DNA from: Homalodisca vitripennis
Lineage: Eukaryota > Arthropoda > Insecta > Hemiptera > Cicadellidae
Length of the DNA: 64,000 nucleotides
Reading direction: 5' to 3'
Assembly (NCBI RefSeq): GCF_021130785.1
Contig: NW_025777599.1
Coordinates: forward strand, 1 to 64,000
The number at the start of each line of letters is the position of its first letter. The first letter of the stretch is position 1. Of the stretch, positions 1 through 13,089 are shown piece after piece. The position numbers and the translations under genes were made by a program. The notes under the pieces are model-generated. The model was not told the DNA's origin, did not search any database, and saw only the letters and a program-made list of their open reading frames with translations.

Positions 1-169
1 CTTTTTTTTTAACAAGACTTAAAAAAAACTTATATAATTTTTCAAAAAACATTTACGTTCTTATCATTTCCAGTTTTAAATTTTTGAATTAAAAGTGAAA
101 TTATTAAGGAAAAATTTATAAACTCGGCGATATTTGAATACTGAAACCAAAGTTTCATCAGTACAGTTT

Positions 170-1010
170 AGGCAGTTTAACCATTAACAAACTTGACATA
201 ATTCTAAATCCATTGCTCCTTGTCTAACAATTTACCCATCCATTTATAACACGATATACTGTTGTTATCAGTCATAATGTATTAAACTCCCTGATAATGA
301 CGTCAATACACAGTTACCACATACTAGAATAGTCACCTGTTACTATGAGTATAGTAAATCTCGACCTTTGTATCACGTAATGGTTTTATATAATATTAAT
401 ATATGAAATGTTTGAAAACATTGTTTAAAATTTTGAAAAATATTAATTTTTATGCAATCTTTTTTAAGTTTATATTGAGTGGTGTGAAGCATGCTAGAGT
501 GGGGAGCTGGTTTAAACTTTTTTCCTATACAAGGTCAACTAAAGTACTAAGGAAAAGGCCATTAAATACTTGAACTATTGATAAGAGACCCAACGTGTAA
601 GGGGGAGATGGAACCTACAAGTAAGTTTGTATTGCTTTATTGACAAAACGACTCCTAATTAAACTGTTTTGTTCACTGAGCGCAAGATAATGAGGAACCT
701 CTTGTAATTGAACTTAATTCTGAAAGTATATTTTTGCTACGTTCGGAGTAACGAGTGTACAGGATGGGTAATGTTGGGAGTAGGATCTACTTCTTGTTGA
801 GGTACCATGTGGGTACAGACATCCTTCATGTCACCTGGGGAAGAAGCTTGTTCAGCTTCTTCCAGTTAAAGGGGAACAAGGAAATTTATATTTCCCATGT
901 TTGGGTTTTTCAAAACACTTTAACACTAAGGAAGCCCCGCCCACTCCATAATATCATCTTTTTGCTGTGCCCATTTACATATTCTACTGCAGGCGTAAAC
1001 CAGCAAGAAG
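170..1010 (+). repeat. Outer left arm of a long imperfect inverted repeat
   Basis: This arm reappears in reverse complement at about 6690-7440. Matching landmarks in the same order include the segment around the GCATGCTAGAGT string (about 490), the CTCTTATCAATAG-type segment (about 580), the TACAGGATGG segment (about 758) and CATGTGGGTACAGA (about 806). The arms differ by substitutions and indels, so the structure is old. The short ORF at 755-1030 lies inside the arm and shows no domain. A decayed large DNA transposon or fold-back element is the likely source, but no transposase is visible between the arms. Confidence 0.7.
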
Positions 1011-1890
1011 TAAACCTCTTGGGGTATTAAAGGATATTTTTACAATAATATATATGTTTGCATATTTTAAGAATATACGTAAAATGTTTACGCTACGTTG
1101 CATAAGGTCCGATTGATATCCAGTGGTCAATCCGGATACGCTAATTATATAAATTTAATTGGTAACATTGAAGGAATTGACACCAAAAAAAATTCTCTAA
1201 TTATTTTAATCTCCCAAATGTCTCATTTATTAAACCCTTGATTACAGAACTACGCCAAAAGTGCGGTAGAACAAAGTAAGTAAATTTTTTACGGATAGGC
1301 TACTAATTTCATAACCTTATTTCCCTTTTCCCGTAACATTTAAATTTAAAAACGTATTTTTTCGTAATATTTTCCTTATTGTTTATTAAAGTAAAACTTA
1401 GTATAAACAAGAATTCCCTTTAAAAAGGCATGTACTTCACCCTCTGATTTAAGAACTCCTTTTAAAACATGTTTGTAAACTGTAATATATTAAAATTTTA
1501 ATAGTAGTGTACGCAACGTTTGAGAGTAATAGCTATACATACATTTGGTTAAAATTTAGGTAAGTATCGTTATCTTTACCAGAGTGCGCTGTTGCATGAA
1601 GTAGATTTTGCATATCTGCTTTATTTATCACTGCATTTTACATACCCATTCCCTGCACTACTAGTTATAATTCTGCCCTTTTCTACCAGTGTTTACTCTG
1701 TTGTCTAGATAAGTGATCTGAATTTTAATCGGGTTTTTGCTGATCGTATACGTTTAAAGGGAAGTAATCGCTTTCAGGATGAAATATAGCTTTTGAATTT
1801 TGTTCGTAAAAAACGAAAATGCTAAAAAAACTTGTATATGTATTAAAATATCTTTGTTTCGTGTTTAGTCTCAAAACCACCAACAAAACA

Positions 1891-1892
<2 letters not shown>

Positions 1893-1924
<32 letters not shown>

Positions 1925-1957
1925 CACATACACACACACACCGCGCGCGCGCGCGCG
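1893..1957. repeat. (CA)n followed directly by (CG)n
   Basis: A CA dinucleotide run interrupted by CCCACATA passes straight into an uninterrupted CG run at about 1942-1957. Alternating purine-pyrimidine DNA of this kind, particularly (CG)n, is the classical Z-DNA-forming sequence. The apparent minus-strand ORF across it (1725-1937) is just the translated repeat. Confidence 0.9.
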
Positions 1958-2053
1958 TATAAAAAAAATTGATGTTTTTTAACCTCTTTTTTCGTGGTTA
2001 ACATGTTTGTTTTAGTCTTCTTAAATATATTATATATATTTATATATTAAATT

Positions 2054-2149
2054 TGTGGTGTATGTATGTGTGTGTGGTGGTGTGTGTGTGTGTGGGGTGT
2101 GTGTGTGTGTGGTGTGTGTGGTGTGTGTGTGTGTGTGTGTGTGTGTGTG
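2054..2149. repeat. (GT)n microsatellite, inverted relative to the upstream (CA)n
   Basis: A GT-rich run with GG interruptions lies about 110 bp after the CA run, so the two tracts are complementary and could pair as a hairpin or cruciform arm. The minus-strand ORF here (2047-2262) is a His/Thr/Pro repeat translation and is not a gene. Confidence 0.9.
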
Positions 2150-2445
2150 ATAAATTCATAAAATTTGTGTAAGTTGAATAGCCTAATTATTTCAATAAAC
2201 ATTGAATTACAAAACCTTTTGAAACTTAAAACTATTGACATTAAAAAAGGGGCTTTTTGCACTTATACAAAATAATTTATGTTAATAAAGTCATTTGACA
2301 AGTATTTTGGTCTTCCGATATATGCTGGTTTGGTTATTTAAACGCTTATGTGGAAAGAAACGGTCAAATACAAAATAATTGCATCGTAAAAAGTAACGGC
2401 TCTGGGGTTTGTGATGGTGCACATTCACCAGAAGTGAGAGTTTAG

Positions 2446-2456
2446 GGTTCGAGTCC
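2446..2456 (+). other. RNA polymerase III B-box-like sequence
   Basis: GGTTCGAGTCC matches the tRNA B-box consensus GGTTCGANTCC exactly. A 5-bp hairpin, TGGTG/CACCA with a 6-nt loop, lies just upstream at 2415-2430 and recalls an anticodon arm. The T-stem does not pair well (TAGGG against CCGGG) and no acceptor stem is convincing. This is at best a tRNA-derived pseudogene or SINE remnant. Confidence 0.3.
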
Positions 2457-2559
2457 GGGACAATTATGTTTTTATTAATGTTTTGAAAATTTTATATAAT
2501 ATTAAGGATTATATCGTATGATATTGCATGCCGGTTGGATAGTTAAATAATCTAAATTC

Positions 2560-2760
2560 AGAATAAATTTTGATAACAATTATACAAATTTGTTACACTA
2601 TTCACCCCTCAACGCATACAATAAACAATTTTGAATTTACAATACGTTGTAATTAGTTATAATTTAATACTATGTTAAATCAGCAGAAACGTACACTTTT
2701 ATTAATCTATTCTTTTTCATTTACAATATTGTAAGTTAAAATATCTTGTGCGGTGTGGGT
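2560..2760 (+). repeat. Inner left arm of the inverted repeat
   Basis: Reverse-complement counterpart of about 6250-6480. Shared landmarks are CACCCCTCAACGC (about 2603) against GCGTTGAGGGGTG (about 6402), and CAGAAACGTACACTTT (about 2685) against AAAGTGTACGTTTCTGCTG (about 6313). It is collinear with the outer arms, so the fold-back structure spans about 170-7440. Confidence 0.65.
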
Positions 2761-2769
2761 TTATCTCTA

Positions 2770-5330
2770 AAAAATTTTTTACGGTATTATTACTGGAAAT
2801 TGTTATATGCAAGCCGCAGTTGCTCCCCTAGTACATTGAATTTTATCAAGAAATTAAAGAATTAAAGATTGATTTGGAATAAAGTTGTTGTAATATTTTT
2901 TTTCAGTAGCGAATTGGAGTTTCTACAGACGTTTTTAGGAACTTCATTTTGTGCTAAAAATGTGGACATTTAACTGTGTCATGTATGATTATTACTTTAA
3001 ACCCTATGTAAAATTAAACAGTTAAAGTTTACAGTACGTGAACATGGCTAAAATTACCTGAGGGTGAGATTCTTAATTTGTTTCGTGTATGTTTAAAAAT
3101 TTTTATTTATAGCACAAACGTTATTGTGCAGTAAAATAATATTGATATATATATATAAAAAAAACACATTTTAAGAGTATGCGTATTTATCAATTTAAAT
3201 AGAAGATATCCAATTCAAATTACTCACGAAATTGAATGTGAAATTTCGTATAAAGGTTTATTTTTAAATGTCTAGATACATGGTAGAAAAGTATAACATT
3301 TTTTAAAACAATATTTAGGTTTTATTGCAATTTGTTTATTTAAAAGTTTGGAATTAGTAATTTTAAGTATGTTCGGATTACAAATTTTTTATATCGGTTA
3401 AACTTTGTAAACAAAATTTTGTTCCTCACGATTTAGTAAATAGATAAATTTGAATGTTTTAAAAAATAAGTATAGCACAGTTTTTGGGAAAAACATTAAG
3501 ATAGATGGATACATTTCTTGCAGTCTGCACTAAACTTAACCACACACACACATTCAGCTTGCAAAAAGTTGTCTAATTTTCTAAGTTTACACTGTTCTTT
3601 AGTACGTGAAATGAAAAAATAACTTTAAATAGTAGTTTTGGAATGTGTAAAATTTGATCATAAATTTATAAACTGTGACGTATTTGGAAAAAACAGATAA
3701 AATCCCTTATACAGTTGATTTGAACGAGTGATTTTATCTTTATTTGCTTTATTACATTGATTAAAATGCAGGTACTAAATAAATGTTAAACTAAAACTGT
3801 TAAACTGAATATAAAAACCCTTTTACGTTCCCTTAAAAATTTTTGTAACTGCAAATAAATATTCTCTCAATTATTCTTTTGCAGAAAATTTACAGTCAAA
3901 CAGTTATTTACTCATTTACGGTAAAGATAAGTTCATTTATATTTAAATTAAATATAAAAACATATACTTTGTAGGAAGTCAAGGGCGATTACTTTTGAAA
4001 AACGCAGTGTTGTTATGTAAATCGACATCTCGCCCTAAGCCCAGGGCTAATTAACAAAACAATTCAACGAGGTTCCAAATGATTTGTGGGCGGGGGTTAT
4101 AATTACCCGTGGGTGGATAAACTTAAAAATTACTGGAATTAAAAAAACGTTACAGTTATTATTTGTGTATATGTGAGTACTCTATTTATAGGTTCGCATA
4201 TTTTACAGTAAAGTACTTTAACTAATTCGTTTATCTCAAAAAAACGTATAGATAAACTCGACTTGTAATATAGCTTATGGAGGAATTTAACGTTCATGGT
4301 ATTTCCATTAATGCTTACGAATTCTTTCCAAAAGTTATTTTTCTTGCTGAGGTAAAGAATATTTATTCCTCCATATTGGGTGAACCACCTTGTCGTGGAA
4401 AGAGTTATTGAAGACTAATTTTTCGCCGTTATTAAAATTTAATTTTTTAATTTTAAAAATTGAAGAATTTATTGAAAAAGTTACCTTTTTGGTGGACCTG
4501 AAAATGGTTTAACCACCGTTTTAAACGTATAGATTCTGTTGGGGCTGAATTTTTTATGGTTAAAACATAAAAAAGAAATAAAAAAGTTTAAGGAAGGGAG
4601 TTTTTAATTTAGTGAGTAAGTGTTTTTTAAACATTATCGTCAAACCTTTACCGGGCCGTGGGTTAACCCCTATTAAGGTTTTTAAAAAGGAGGGCTTTCT
4701 TAGCCTAACCTTTCGGGCCTTAAAAATAAAATCTTTACCCCTTTCACCACAGGGGGTTGGTAATGTCGATTACCGAATTGCATTTTTAACTTTAAAAAGA
4801 AAGACATTTTTAATTTTTCCAAAAATTATTAATGGTGACCCTATCGAGCTATTTTAGCATAAAAATACTGTATGAATGGTTATGATTTTTATTAACAACA
4901 TAGTTAAATACTTAATTAAAAACATAGGGTAATGGTTATAAAATTAATAGCTTACATATTGTTAAACGTGAAAACGATTTTACTCAAATAAAATAAAATT
5001 CGTACTTATTTTAAATTTTCTCGTTGGAATCATGATTATCTAGACTAGACCAAATGTAAATTGTTCGTATAATATTCCACACAAATGGTGGGATATGATA
5101 CTAAAATGTTGTATATAGAAATAATATTGTAAATTTCATTAATGTTTTGATTACAGGCAGCGTTAGAAACTTTAAGATCCTCTCTACCATTTTTTCGTCA
5201 AAAACACATTAAAATAAATTTTAAGTTTGATAACTAAGAATTATATATGAAATGATGAAAATCAAAGTATTATAAGCAGGATCAATAATTAACTTAACTT
5301 TTTTTTACCACATTTATCTTCATAAATTAA
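2770..5330. other. AT-rich stretch without a recognised gene
   Basis: Very AT-rich, with short low-complexity runs and no coding signal I can support. The ORF at 4612-4857 has only AT-biased composition and no motif. Part of this stretch is the unmatched centre of the fold-back structure. Confidence 0.6.
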
Positions 5331-5555
5331 ATGAAAAACCTTGCTTTTATTCAACGAGATTTTCAATTTCCGTACTTAGAGGAGTACTCCAAGTACCCAC
5401 TTCCTATGCCGCCAACTGGTATAATACCTGAGCCCCGGAGGTGCATCAAGGCCTTGGACCTCTTCGGCCGGAAGAAGAGCGTCTTTATCGATGATTCTGA
5501 TGGGTTGGCTGAAAAAAAACCACTCCACCCTAAGCGACAAGGAGAAAACTGTTAA
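5331..5555 (+). CDS. Isolated 74-codon ORF or exon-like fragment
   Basis: The segment from about 5375 to 5545 is clearly more GC-rich than its surroundings and reads through without a stop. The predicted peptide has a Pro-rich part (PLPMPPTG) followed by a basic and then acidic part (LFGRKKSVFIDDSDG). A possible splice acceptor (TTTCCGTACTTAG) precedes the GC-rich part, so it may be an exon rather than an ORF starting at the ATG. I see no good donor at its 3' end. I do not recognise the family. It could equally be a cargo fragment of the surrounding repeat. Confidence 0.3.
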   Translation: MKNLAFIQRDFQFPYLEEYSKYPLPMPPTGIIPEPRRCIKALDLFGRKKSVFIDDSDGLAEKKPLHPKRQGENC

Positions 5556-6249
5556 CCGTCTACATAATATTTGTTGAACCGATACCAATTTGTTTAAAAA
5601 TTAAATAAGGGACCCTACTCCTCACTGTCATTGTACCATGGTTCCCTTATTGCATACTTAAATTTTTTAAAGGGTTGCTTGGCATAAACAGTTAACCTTC
5701 ATGCAAATTTTTGGTGTACATAATAGGTGTAAATACATTCTCTAGGTTGTTGTACAGGGACAGGACACGCAGAAATTTAAATATTAATGTTTTCTAAAAA
5801 ACCCCTCTATTAAATAAACTTCGCTAACGTTTTCGGCACATAATAATCGAATATATTACGCAGGGATTCGATTCTTAATGATTGGGACTGTATACTAATA
5901 AAGTAGTTTAAAAACACCGAAAAGAAAATGTAATTTAAAGGTTTGTTCTAAAATTGAATACAATGTTTCTATTTATTCATTTTAAAATGGAAATTTGCAC
6001 AGTGTCTAGAGGTTGTCTAGAAAATTCACTGTCTGGAAACAAAGCTAGGCGTGACGTGGGCAGGTATTAAATGTTTATTCTAGGAAAGAGGCTTGGCGTT
6101 TGAAGTAACTACAGTTTCCTTACTGCCGACTTCACACAACATCACATAATAATGAGAAATAATATCTTTAATGTAATTCACTTTGGTGATCGCAGTTCTG
6201 GTATTGTTAAATTAAAATGTACAGGAAACACATTGTGCTTTAAACGCAC

Positions 6250-6480
6250 ACACACATAATTTTAAACTTACCTAATTTATCGTTAAATGAAAAAAACAGT
6301 ACATTTAGTATAAAGTGTACGTTTCTGCTGGATTAACTATAGATATTAAATTTATAACTAATTACAACGTTATTGTAAATTACAAAATTGCTTATTTGTT
6401 TGGCGTTGAGGGGTGACATTAGTTCTTCCATTTGTATTAACTTGTTATCAAAATTGATTCTGATATTTTAATGGATTTAT
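6250..6480 (-). repeat. Inner right arm of the inverted repeat
   Basis: Reverse complement of about 2560-2760, diverged by substitutions and indels. See the landmarks listed for the left arm. Confidence 0.65.
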
Positions 6481-6689
6481 TCTAATCAGTACACACCAGG
6501 CCATAGCCTATCATTCAGGATATATTCTCTAATGTATATAGAAAATTTCTAATAAAGTTTACCAATTGTTACTAGTAACAAAAATTAAATAGTTTACAAA
6601 AAAGTTTTAAATGGTTCTATTTATATTTTTATCTTTTCATATATATAAAACACTTTTCAAGGACTACAGCTCTAAAATAAAATAAATAT

Positions 6690-7440
6690 TATACTGGAAT
6701 AAGCTAGAACATAGCTTCTTCGTTGGTGACATGGTAGGATCATCTGTACCCACATGGGACCTCGACAGTAGAAGTAGATCGTAATCCCTTACATTATCCA
6801 TCCTGTACATCTCGGTTTCTCCGGACAGTAAGGCCCTAATATCCTTTCAGAGTTAAGTTCAATGCCAGGGGTCTTATCATTAGCTTTTGCTCAGTGAACA
6901 AAATAGGTTGGAATTAAGAGTCGGTTTCTGTCAATTAAAAGCAATACAATCTCGCTTGTAGGGTTCCATCCACTTCCTTACACGTTGGTCTCTTAGTCAA
7001 TAGTACAAGTATTTAATTGGCCTTTTCCTTTGTACTTTTGTTGACCTTGGATATGAAAAAGTTTTTAAACAGCTCCTACTCTAGCATGCTGCACCACCAC
7101 TTCATATTAGATATATTACTTAAAGGTTTAAATTCTTTTAAAAATTATTTATTCATCTTACAATTTTAATACAATATTTTCACACATTTCATATATTAAT
7201 ATTATATAAGACCATACGTAATACAAAGGTCGAGATTTACTATATTCATAGTAAAATGTCAAACATTCTAGCATCTGTTAACTGTGTCTATGACGTCATT
7301 ATCAGGTAGATCGATACATTGTGACTGATAACAACTGTATATCCTGTTATAAATGGATGTGTAAATTGACAACGAGGCGATGGATTTAGCACGATGTCAA
7401 GTTTGTTTTAAGGGTTATAATCTTCCACCACTGTACTAAT
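6690..7440 (-). repeat. Outer right arm of the inverted repeat
   Basis: Reverse complement of about 170-870, with collinear landmarks such as TGTACCCACATGGGACCTC, CTCTAGCATGCTG and TGACGTCATTATCAGG. The right arm is shorter than the left, which has gained microsatellite and other DNA. Confidence 0.7.
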
Positions 7441-7449
7441 GGAGGGAAC

Positions 7450-10190
7450 TTGGTTTTCATTATTACATTATATCGCTCGAGTTGTTATTTATCCTTAATA
7501 TGTTTCACTTTGAATTGATCAATTGTGAATTAAGCGCTTGTATAAAAAAGTGTACTTTCCTTCATAAAAATGCATAACAACTATACTCTTTTGTACTCGT
7601 ACATTTATATGGGCCTAGCTATACACAAATATCACAGGTGTAATGGTGATCTACGGTCAAGGATTTAGGTAAAAATCAAATTTATTGGTAATTTTGAAGA
7701 AAATTGTGTTTATGCATTTTTTTAAACTTTAGAGAGGTGCAGTGTCTTCTTACACATTGAACGGCCGCAAAAATGAAGAATCCTATATACAAGTTGACCC
7801 GTATATAAGAACAATCATTTATGCAACCAATGTTGACTATCAACAACGTAAACATTTAGTTTTTATTTGCTTGCTATAGTGATGATTCTGTATATTTCAC
7901 GTTGAGTTGCCTAGCTGTTTGTAATTTCTTAGTTTTTTTTATTTCCTCAATGTAAGAAAACATAATACTAACCAGAATGAACAATTCTGTGCGTAAAACT
8001 TATGGTATGCTAACTCTTTTTTTGTCTGTCTGCTACACCAATGCACACTGAGGTAAACTCTAGGACAAGCAAGTTTGGTGTTTTACATTTTAAGTTTGTG
8101 ATGGTAAGTTTTTCTGTTGCAGTTTTTTTTAACTAAGCTACTTGGTTTATTGTCACGAAATTGCATGTTACACAATTTTCGGATAAACTACGTAACATGG
8201 TAAAACAGTTCGTCTTTGAAGAAATATATTTTATTGGATACAATTCAGACTTAATCTAGAATTTTCCTTGAATTGACTCCGTAAGCATTAGTTTGATTTT
8301 TCACTTTCTGAATACGACCTGAACACACTATTTTCTCTCTAAAATGCAAAACCCATGGTTATAGTATTGAAAGGTGTTTCATAATACTCAGTGTTTTAAT
8401 TATATTTCCATATCTCTGATTGCTTTATACGAATAAAAGCCACTTCAGCTACACAATAGACTATACAATATTCTGTTACAGTCTATATTTTTATCTGAAT
8501 ATCTGTAGCCACATGATTTACAGTATGATAAACTCACATTATTGTAAGTATGGTAGGATATTTTTATTTCAATCGAAATGTGGCGAAAACGGACGGTGAC
8601 CTAAATATACGCATAATCCATTGAATATTAGTCACCACCATTTCTCACAACGCCATATTGAAAACTGGAGTATCCTGATATATTCAAATGAAGTTTCAAG
8701 CATGAGCACTGTAACTACACTTTCCACCCTTGGAGCTTATTAGGTACAATTTGTATATTCGTGAAAAATTTATATCATTGATAATAACGAGCGGTTTCAA
8801 GAAACTATAGCGCAGGACCATTGCTAATTACCTTTTTAGTAATATTAATGTTATTGAAATAATAATCACAGGTTTATAGGTTTCTGTTTCCCGGGATAAA
8901 TGGATTATGTTAATTTATCTGTTAATCTTATTGGTAACAAGCACTAAAATGTGTCAATTCAATTGGCAAACACAATGTATGTAAATTTATCGGCCCTCAT
9001 CATTCGCCTAGGATTAATGGTGTTTTAAAAGAGATAATGAATATGTCTAATGTGTTTGCATGAGGAATATTGTATATGGAGTGGTTTTTTCCCCTTAAAT
9101 GCTCAAGGTCTTTTTAAAGCCCGAAACACCGGGGGAAAAGTACGAACTCATCACTTTCCCCTTCTTCAAAAAGGGTTGATAAAAAAACTATGTTAGTGCC
9201 GATGTTGGTCAAGGCATCACGAGGAAAAAACAGCCTCAAGCCCCTACTTTTCAGAAATCCTGTCATTTTTGGAAATAGTCAAAGATAATTTTAGAGATAA
9301 TTGTACAAACGAAATGATTTTCAAGTTGTCTTCTTAGTTATAAGTGGAAAATAAAACTCATACAAATCGATTACAACATGATTACATTACTTTAAAATTT
9401 AAAAATACAAAAGTTTGAGTTACGTCTCACCACTTAATCTGCGCTGGACGCTGAAATACATGTATTTTTAATAGCCATAGTTACTTGTGCTACTATGTTT
9501 TATTGATTTGCTCACACTGATATGACTTTACTCGTTGCCACACCATTGGGTTACCTATTTGATCAACTGCATACAAATTCACAAAACGCCTCAACTCAGA
9601 GTCCTATGGGAGTGCGCTGTCACGAAAACTCAATCGTTGCGAAATAAGTAAATCATATGTTAAGCTTCTGAACTTAATGTCAAATCGATTAGATTCTGTT
9701 CGTTCTCAAGATGTACGGACTCATACAGAGTTAAAAGGATTTTTCCAGGGCCCCGAGTTCTAGGTCTTTGTCAACGCTTATCCAAAATTCAGCACCAAAC
9801 CAAAATCTTAATTGTAATACTAAACTGCATTTTGAGAGACACATTTAGATAAACAGATTGATAATGAGTTCTGACACGTTTTGTTTAAGTTTTTATTTCT
9901 TTATGTGATAAAAAACATCTTGACTGCAATTTTTTGAAAAACCGATTAAAAACCCGGTTTACAATAACGTAATCCACTGCCACCCATTAAATTAAAACAA
10001 CTAAATACAATCATAAATAATTATTGAATTACAAATAATTTTAGATTTGTTCTTTCTTCAATTGAATTATTACTTCACCTTCTTCACACATTATATTGGG
10101 TGAAGGAAAATTTTAAATAGTGTATTTTATCTACATAAAAAGATATTCTCTTTATTATCTAAAGTAAATTTGCGGAAATAAGAAATACTA
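7450..10190. other. AT-rich stretch without a recognised gene
   Basis: Multiple stops in all frames, no ORF of note, no RNA gene and no convincing repeat copy elsewhere in the window. Confidence 0.6.
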
Positions 10191-10199
10191 ATAGGTAGT

Positions 10200-11560
10200 C
10201 TGTAAACCCCTCGTAGAGATCCAGAAACCCCTGGTAAGGCAATTATGTAAGGACTTCTTTGTTATCTGGTTTATTTTATGTTTTCTATGTTTGTCTTCTT
10301 TTTGATATTGGTATTCCCTTAATGTTCATAGTAAGACATATTACCTACTAAAATTCTATTTTATTCCGTAATCGCAAGTTCCCATTTAAAATACGTAATT
10401 TATATAAAATTCTTATAAAAACAGAATGAAATTATATTCCAAATTTGTTTTGATTTTAAACAGTCGTATAAGATTGAAATATTGATGATCTTGAAAAATG
10501 CGGAAATGAAATGTGAAAGGGTATTTCTTATTGGAATTAGGTTATAGTTTTTAAAACGTAAATATAACATACCCAATGAGTACCAGATTTAATGTGAATT
10601 ATCAATGTGTCTGATGGGTTATATATAAAAATAATGGGAGTACCGGATTGGACCCGAAATAACTAATACAGAGAACGAACCGCGTTATTCCGCACAGACG
10701 AAAAAAATTTTGTCCACTTCGCGGATAGACTTCCATACGTCCTTTTTGATCGTTAAAAATTAAATAGAGGCTCTCTTCCTACGACCAAATGAAGAATACT
10801 ACAAAAAATTTTAATTACTAATATGACATTCCCAATCACGACTTATATCACAGGATGGATAAAAAGAGAGACTGTCCATTGACTTTAAGAAACCTGCAAT
10901 AGTGTTCTTCGATGTGGACCAAGAGGGAAGTTATACTCAAGTTTATCGTTTTTAGGACCTTTTCTTTAAAAGAGTTATTTGGCATAGACAGATAAATCGG
11001 GACAGATGGAATGACCTTTTTGATTCCAAAATCAAAAGGCGATCTTTTCATGGAAACCCAAGAGAAATCTTTTTTTCATGGTTCTTTCTATATTTTTTTT
11101 TTTAAGAGGTTATCGCAATGGCGGACAGGACAACGACCTGACGATTCCCAAATTAAACTTTATATTAAAAAAATCTTTCTTTTTAATAACAGCTTATTTG
11201 TCAATACTAGACATTTACTGTTTGTTTTGTAAAATTTGAGGGTGAAATGGAAATCTAGAAACAACGACCACATAGAAGAGCACAAGAACTCTAAGGGAAA
11301 CGACACGGGTTTGAAAGAAATTGTGTAGGTTTGTTAAGCTTTAAATTTGTGATCCTATGATAAAGAACATGCACTCAACATTTTTTAAAGGTAATGTTTA
11401 AAAGATTTGCAATTTACACCAAAAACAGTTATATCTTGATGGAGTACATATCTGAGGAGTAGAATAAACAGAAATTTGCTCGTTTTATATAGGGAAAGTC
11501 TATAGATAAAGACTGTAAACATAGAAATATAAAATAAAGCTTGCTAAAATTTTTTATATT
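10200..11560 (+). repeat. Diverged dispersed repeat, copy 1
   Basis: Direct counterpart of about 27310-28520. Shared landmarks in the same order are TTCTTTGTTATCTGG, the ATTTTATGTTTT block, the CCAAAATCAAAAGGCG-like block (11024 against 28096) and the GATCCTATG block (11350 against 28339). The copies differ at many positions. The two overlapping ORFs at 10848-11232 are inside the repeat and show no recognisable domain. Confidence 0.55.
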
Positions 11561-11569
11561 TACTATAAT

Positions 11570-13085
11570 CTAAAACTAGTTGGTTACAGGAATATAACAA
11601 ACCCATTAAAACACATTACATCAAAAGGGCCCAAGTATTACATAGTCTGAAGTTGGGTTGTGAGCCCCCCGGGTTCAACCGGAGGCTGTTTACAAATAGA
11701 AACATGTAGCTTACACAAGTTACGCCAAAGATTACAGGTTTATGTGTGTATTACGAGTTCGCGCCAAATAGGATGTATAAAGTAGGGGAGTTTGTAGTCT
11801 CAATGTGTGGGGAGGATTGACTATTTGTATGAACATTTTAAAGGTGACATTCAGATAAACATTGTTGAAATAACAATGTACGTACTTATTCCCAAATAAA
11901 GTTAACACTAATAGCAAAAAACTATAAAAGTTAAAATTAAGATCAAAGTATTTATTTTACCTTTTTGTTCGTTATGGACATTTCTCACCTACTTTACGAT
12001 GTACATTATTTATATGCTAACTTATTTTATTTCTTTAGTAATTTCTATTTCAAGGGAAAACCAAAATTTAAAAATTATTGTTTCATTGTTAATAAAAATT
12101 GGATTAAAAACTAAGATTAAAATATTATTGTTTTACGGGAGATACAGTTAATAATCGAAAAGGGTTTCTTCATTGTTGCTGACTAAGATACACATTACAA
12201 CAGGGCTACAACAAAAATAAAAGATGCACCCATCAGCGTAAACGGATAATTAGTTCAAGATCTTTACTTAAAATTATTTTTGAGTTATGTCTAGTAAATA
12301 ATTTGTATCCGTTTACCATTTAGTTATGTAAAATTTATTTGATTTATATATTTTTAATACTTAAACCCTGATTTCTAATAATCTCTTAAAATTTTTTTTT
12401 TTTACTTATTACATAATAAATTTTTATATTTCGTGAGTAAGATGCAATATTTTGTAGAAAAGTTTAAGTTTCATAGAAAACAAAAGATATGTAGAAATCA
12501 CCTTTTAAATACAAACACTCATCTTTTTAATTAGGAAGTTACCGCTCAGTACCTTTACTAACTGTATTGACCGTGGTCTTAGTTTCCCCATTTAATGGAA
12601 CATATTAATTACGTTTGAAAGCTAGTCGAGGGTTTTAAATACAAATATTAGTTATTATAGCAATGAACATAGCTTCCAGCAAAACGCATCAGCAGGTAGT
12701 TTACCTTTGGCTTGAATGGTCAAAATTCAAATTTCAAATCTGTTTTTTATTGCTGGAAAACATTATACCAACGCATGGCAAATGTCTTAAAGTTTTGCTT
12801 TTTATTGCTAAAATGCTTTGTCAAGACACCACAAAAGAATCTCATTCTAACATTACAATTTTGAAAAATCGTACCTACATCCATTGATTATTCCCCCTCT
12901 TCCAGCTGACGATTTTGTTTGTCATTTTAACTTGTGCGGTCTACCAATCATAAGCGAAAGAAAACTCGTCAACATTTTTAATAATGTTTTGTGAAAACTA
13001 AAAGCGTTTCAACAAGTTTTTAAAAAACTTTTGAGGTTTGGAGGGCTTTTTAATGGAAATCTGGTCTAACTTATTGGGACGAAAT
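11570..13085. other. AT-rich stretch without a recognised gene
   Basis: Nothing supported. The short ORFs at 11732-11917 (-) and 12663-12887 (+) carry no motif and have the composition of the surrounding DNA. Confidence 0.55.
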
Positions 13086-13089
13086 GAAC

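Noticed and set aside
1725..2262. Minus-strand ORFs rich in Cys/Val and in His/Thr
   Set aside because: They are translations of CA/GT microsatellites.
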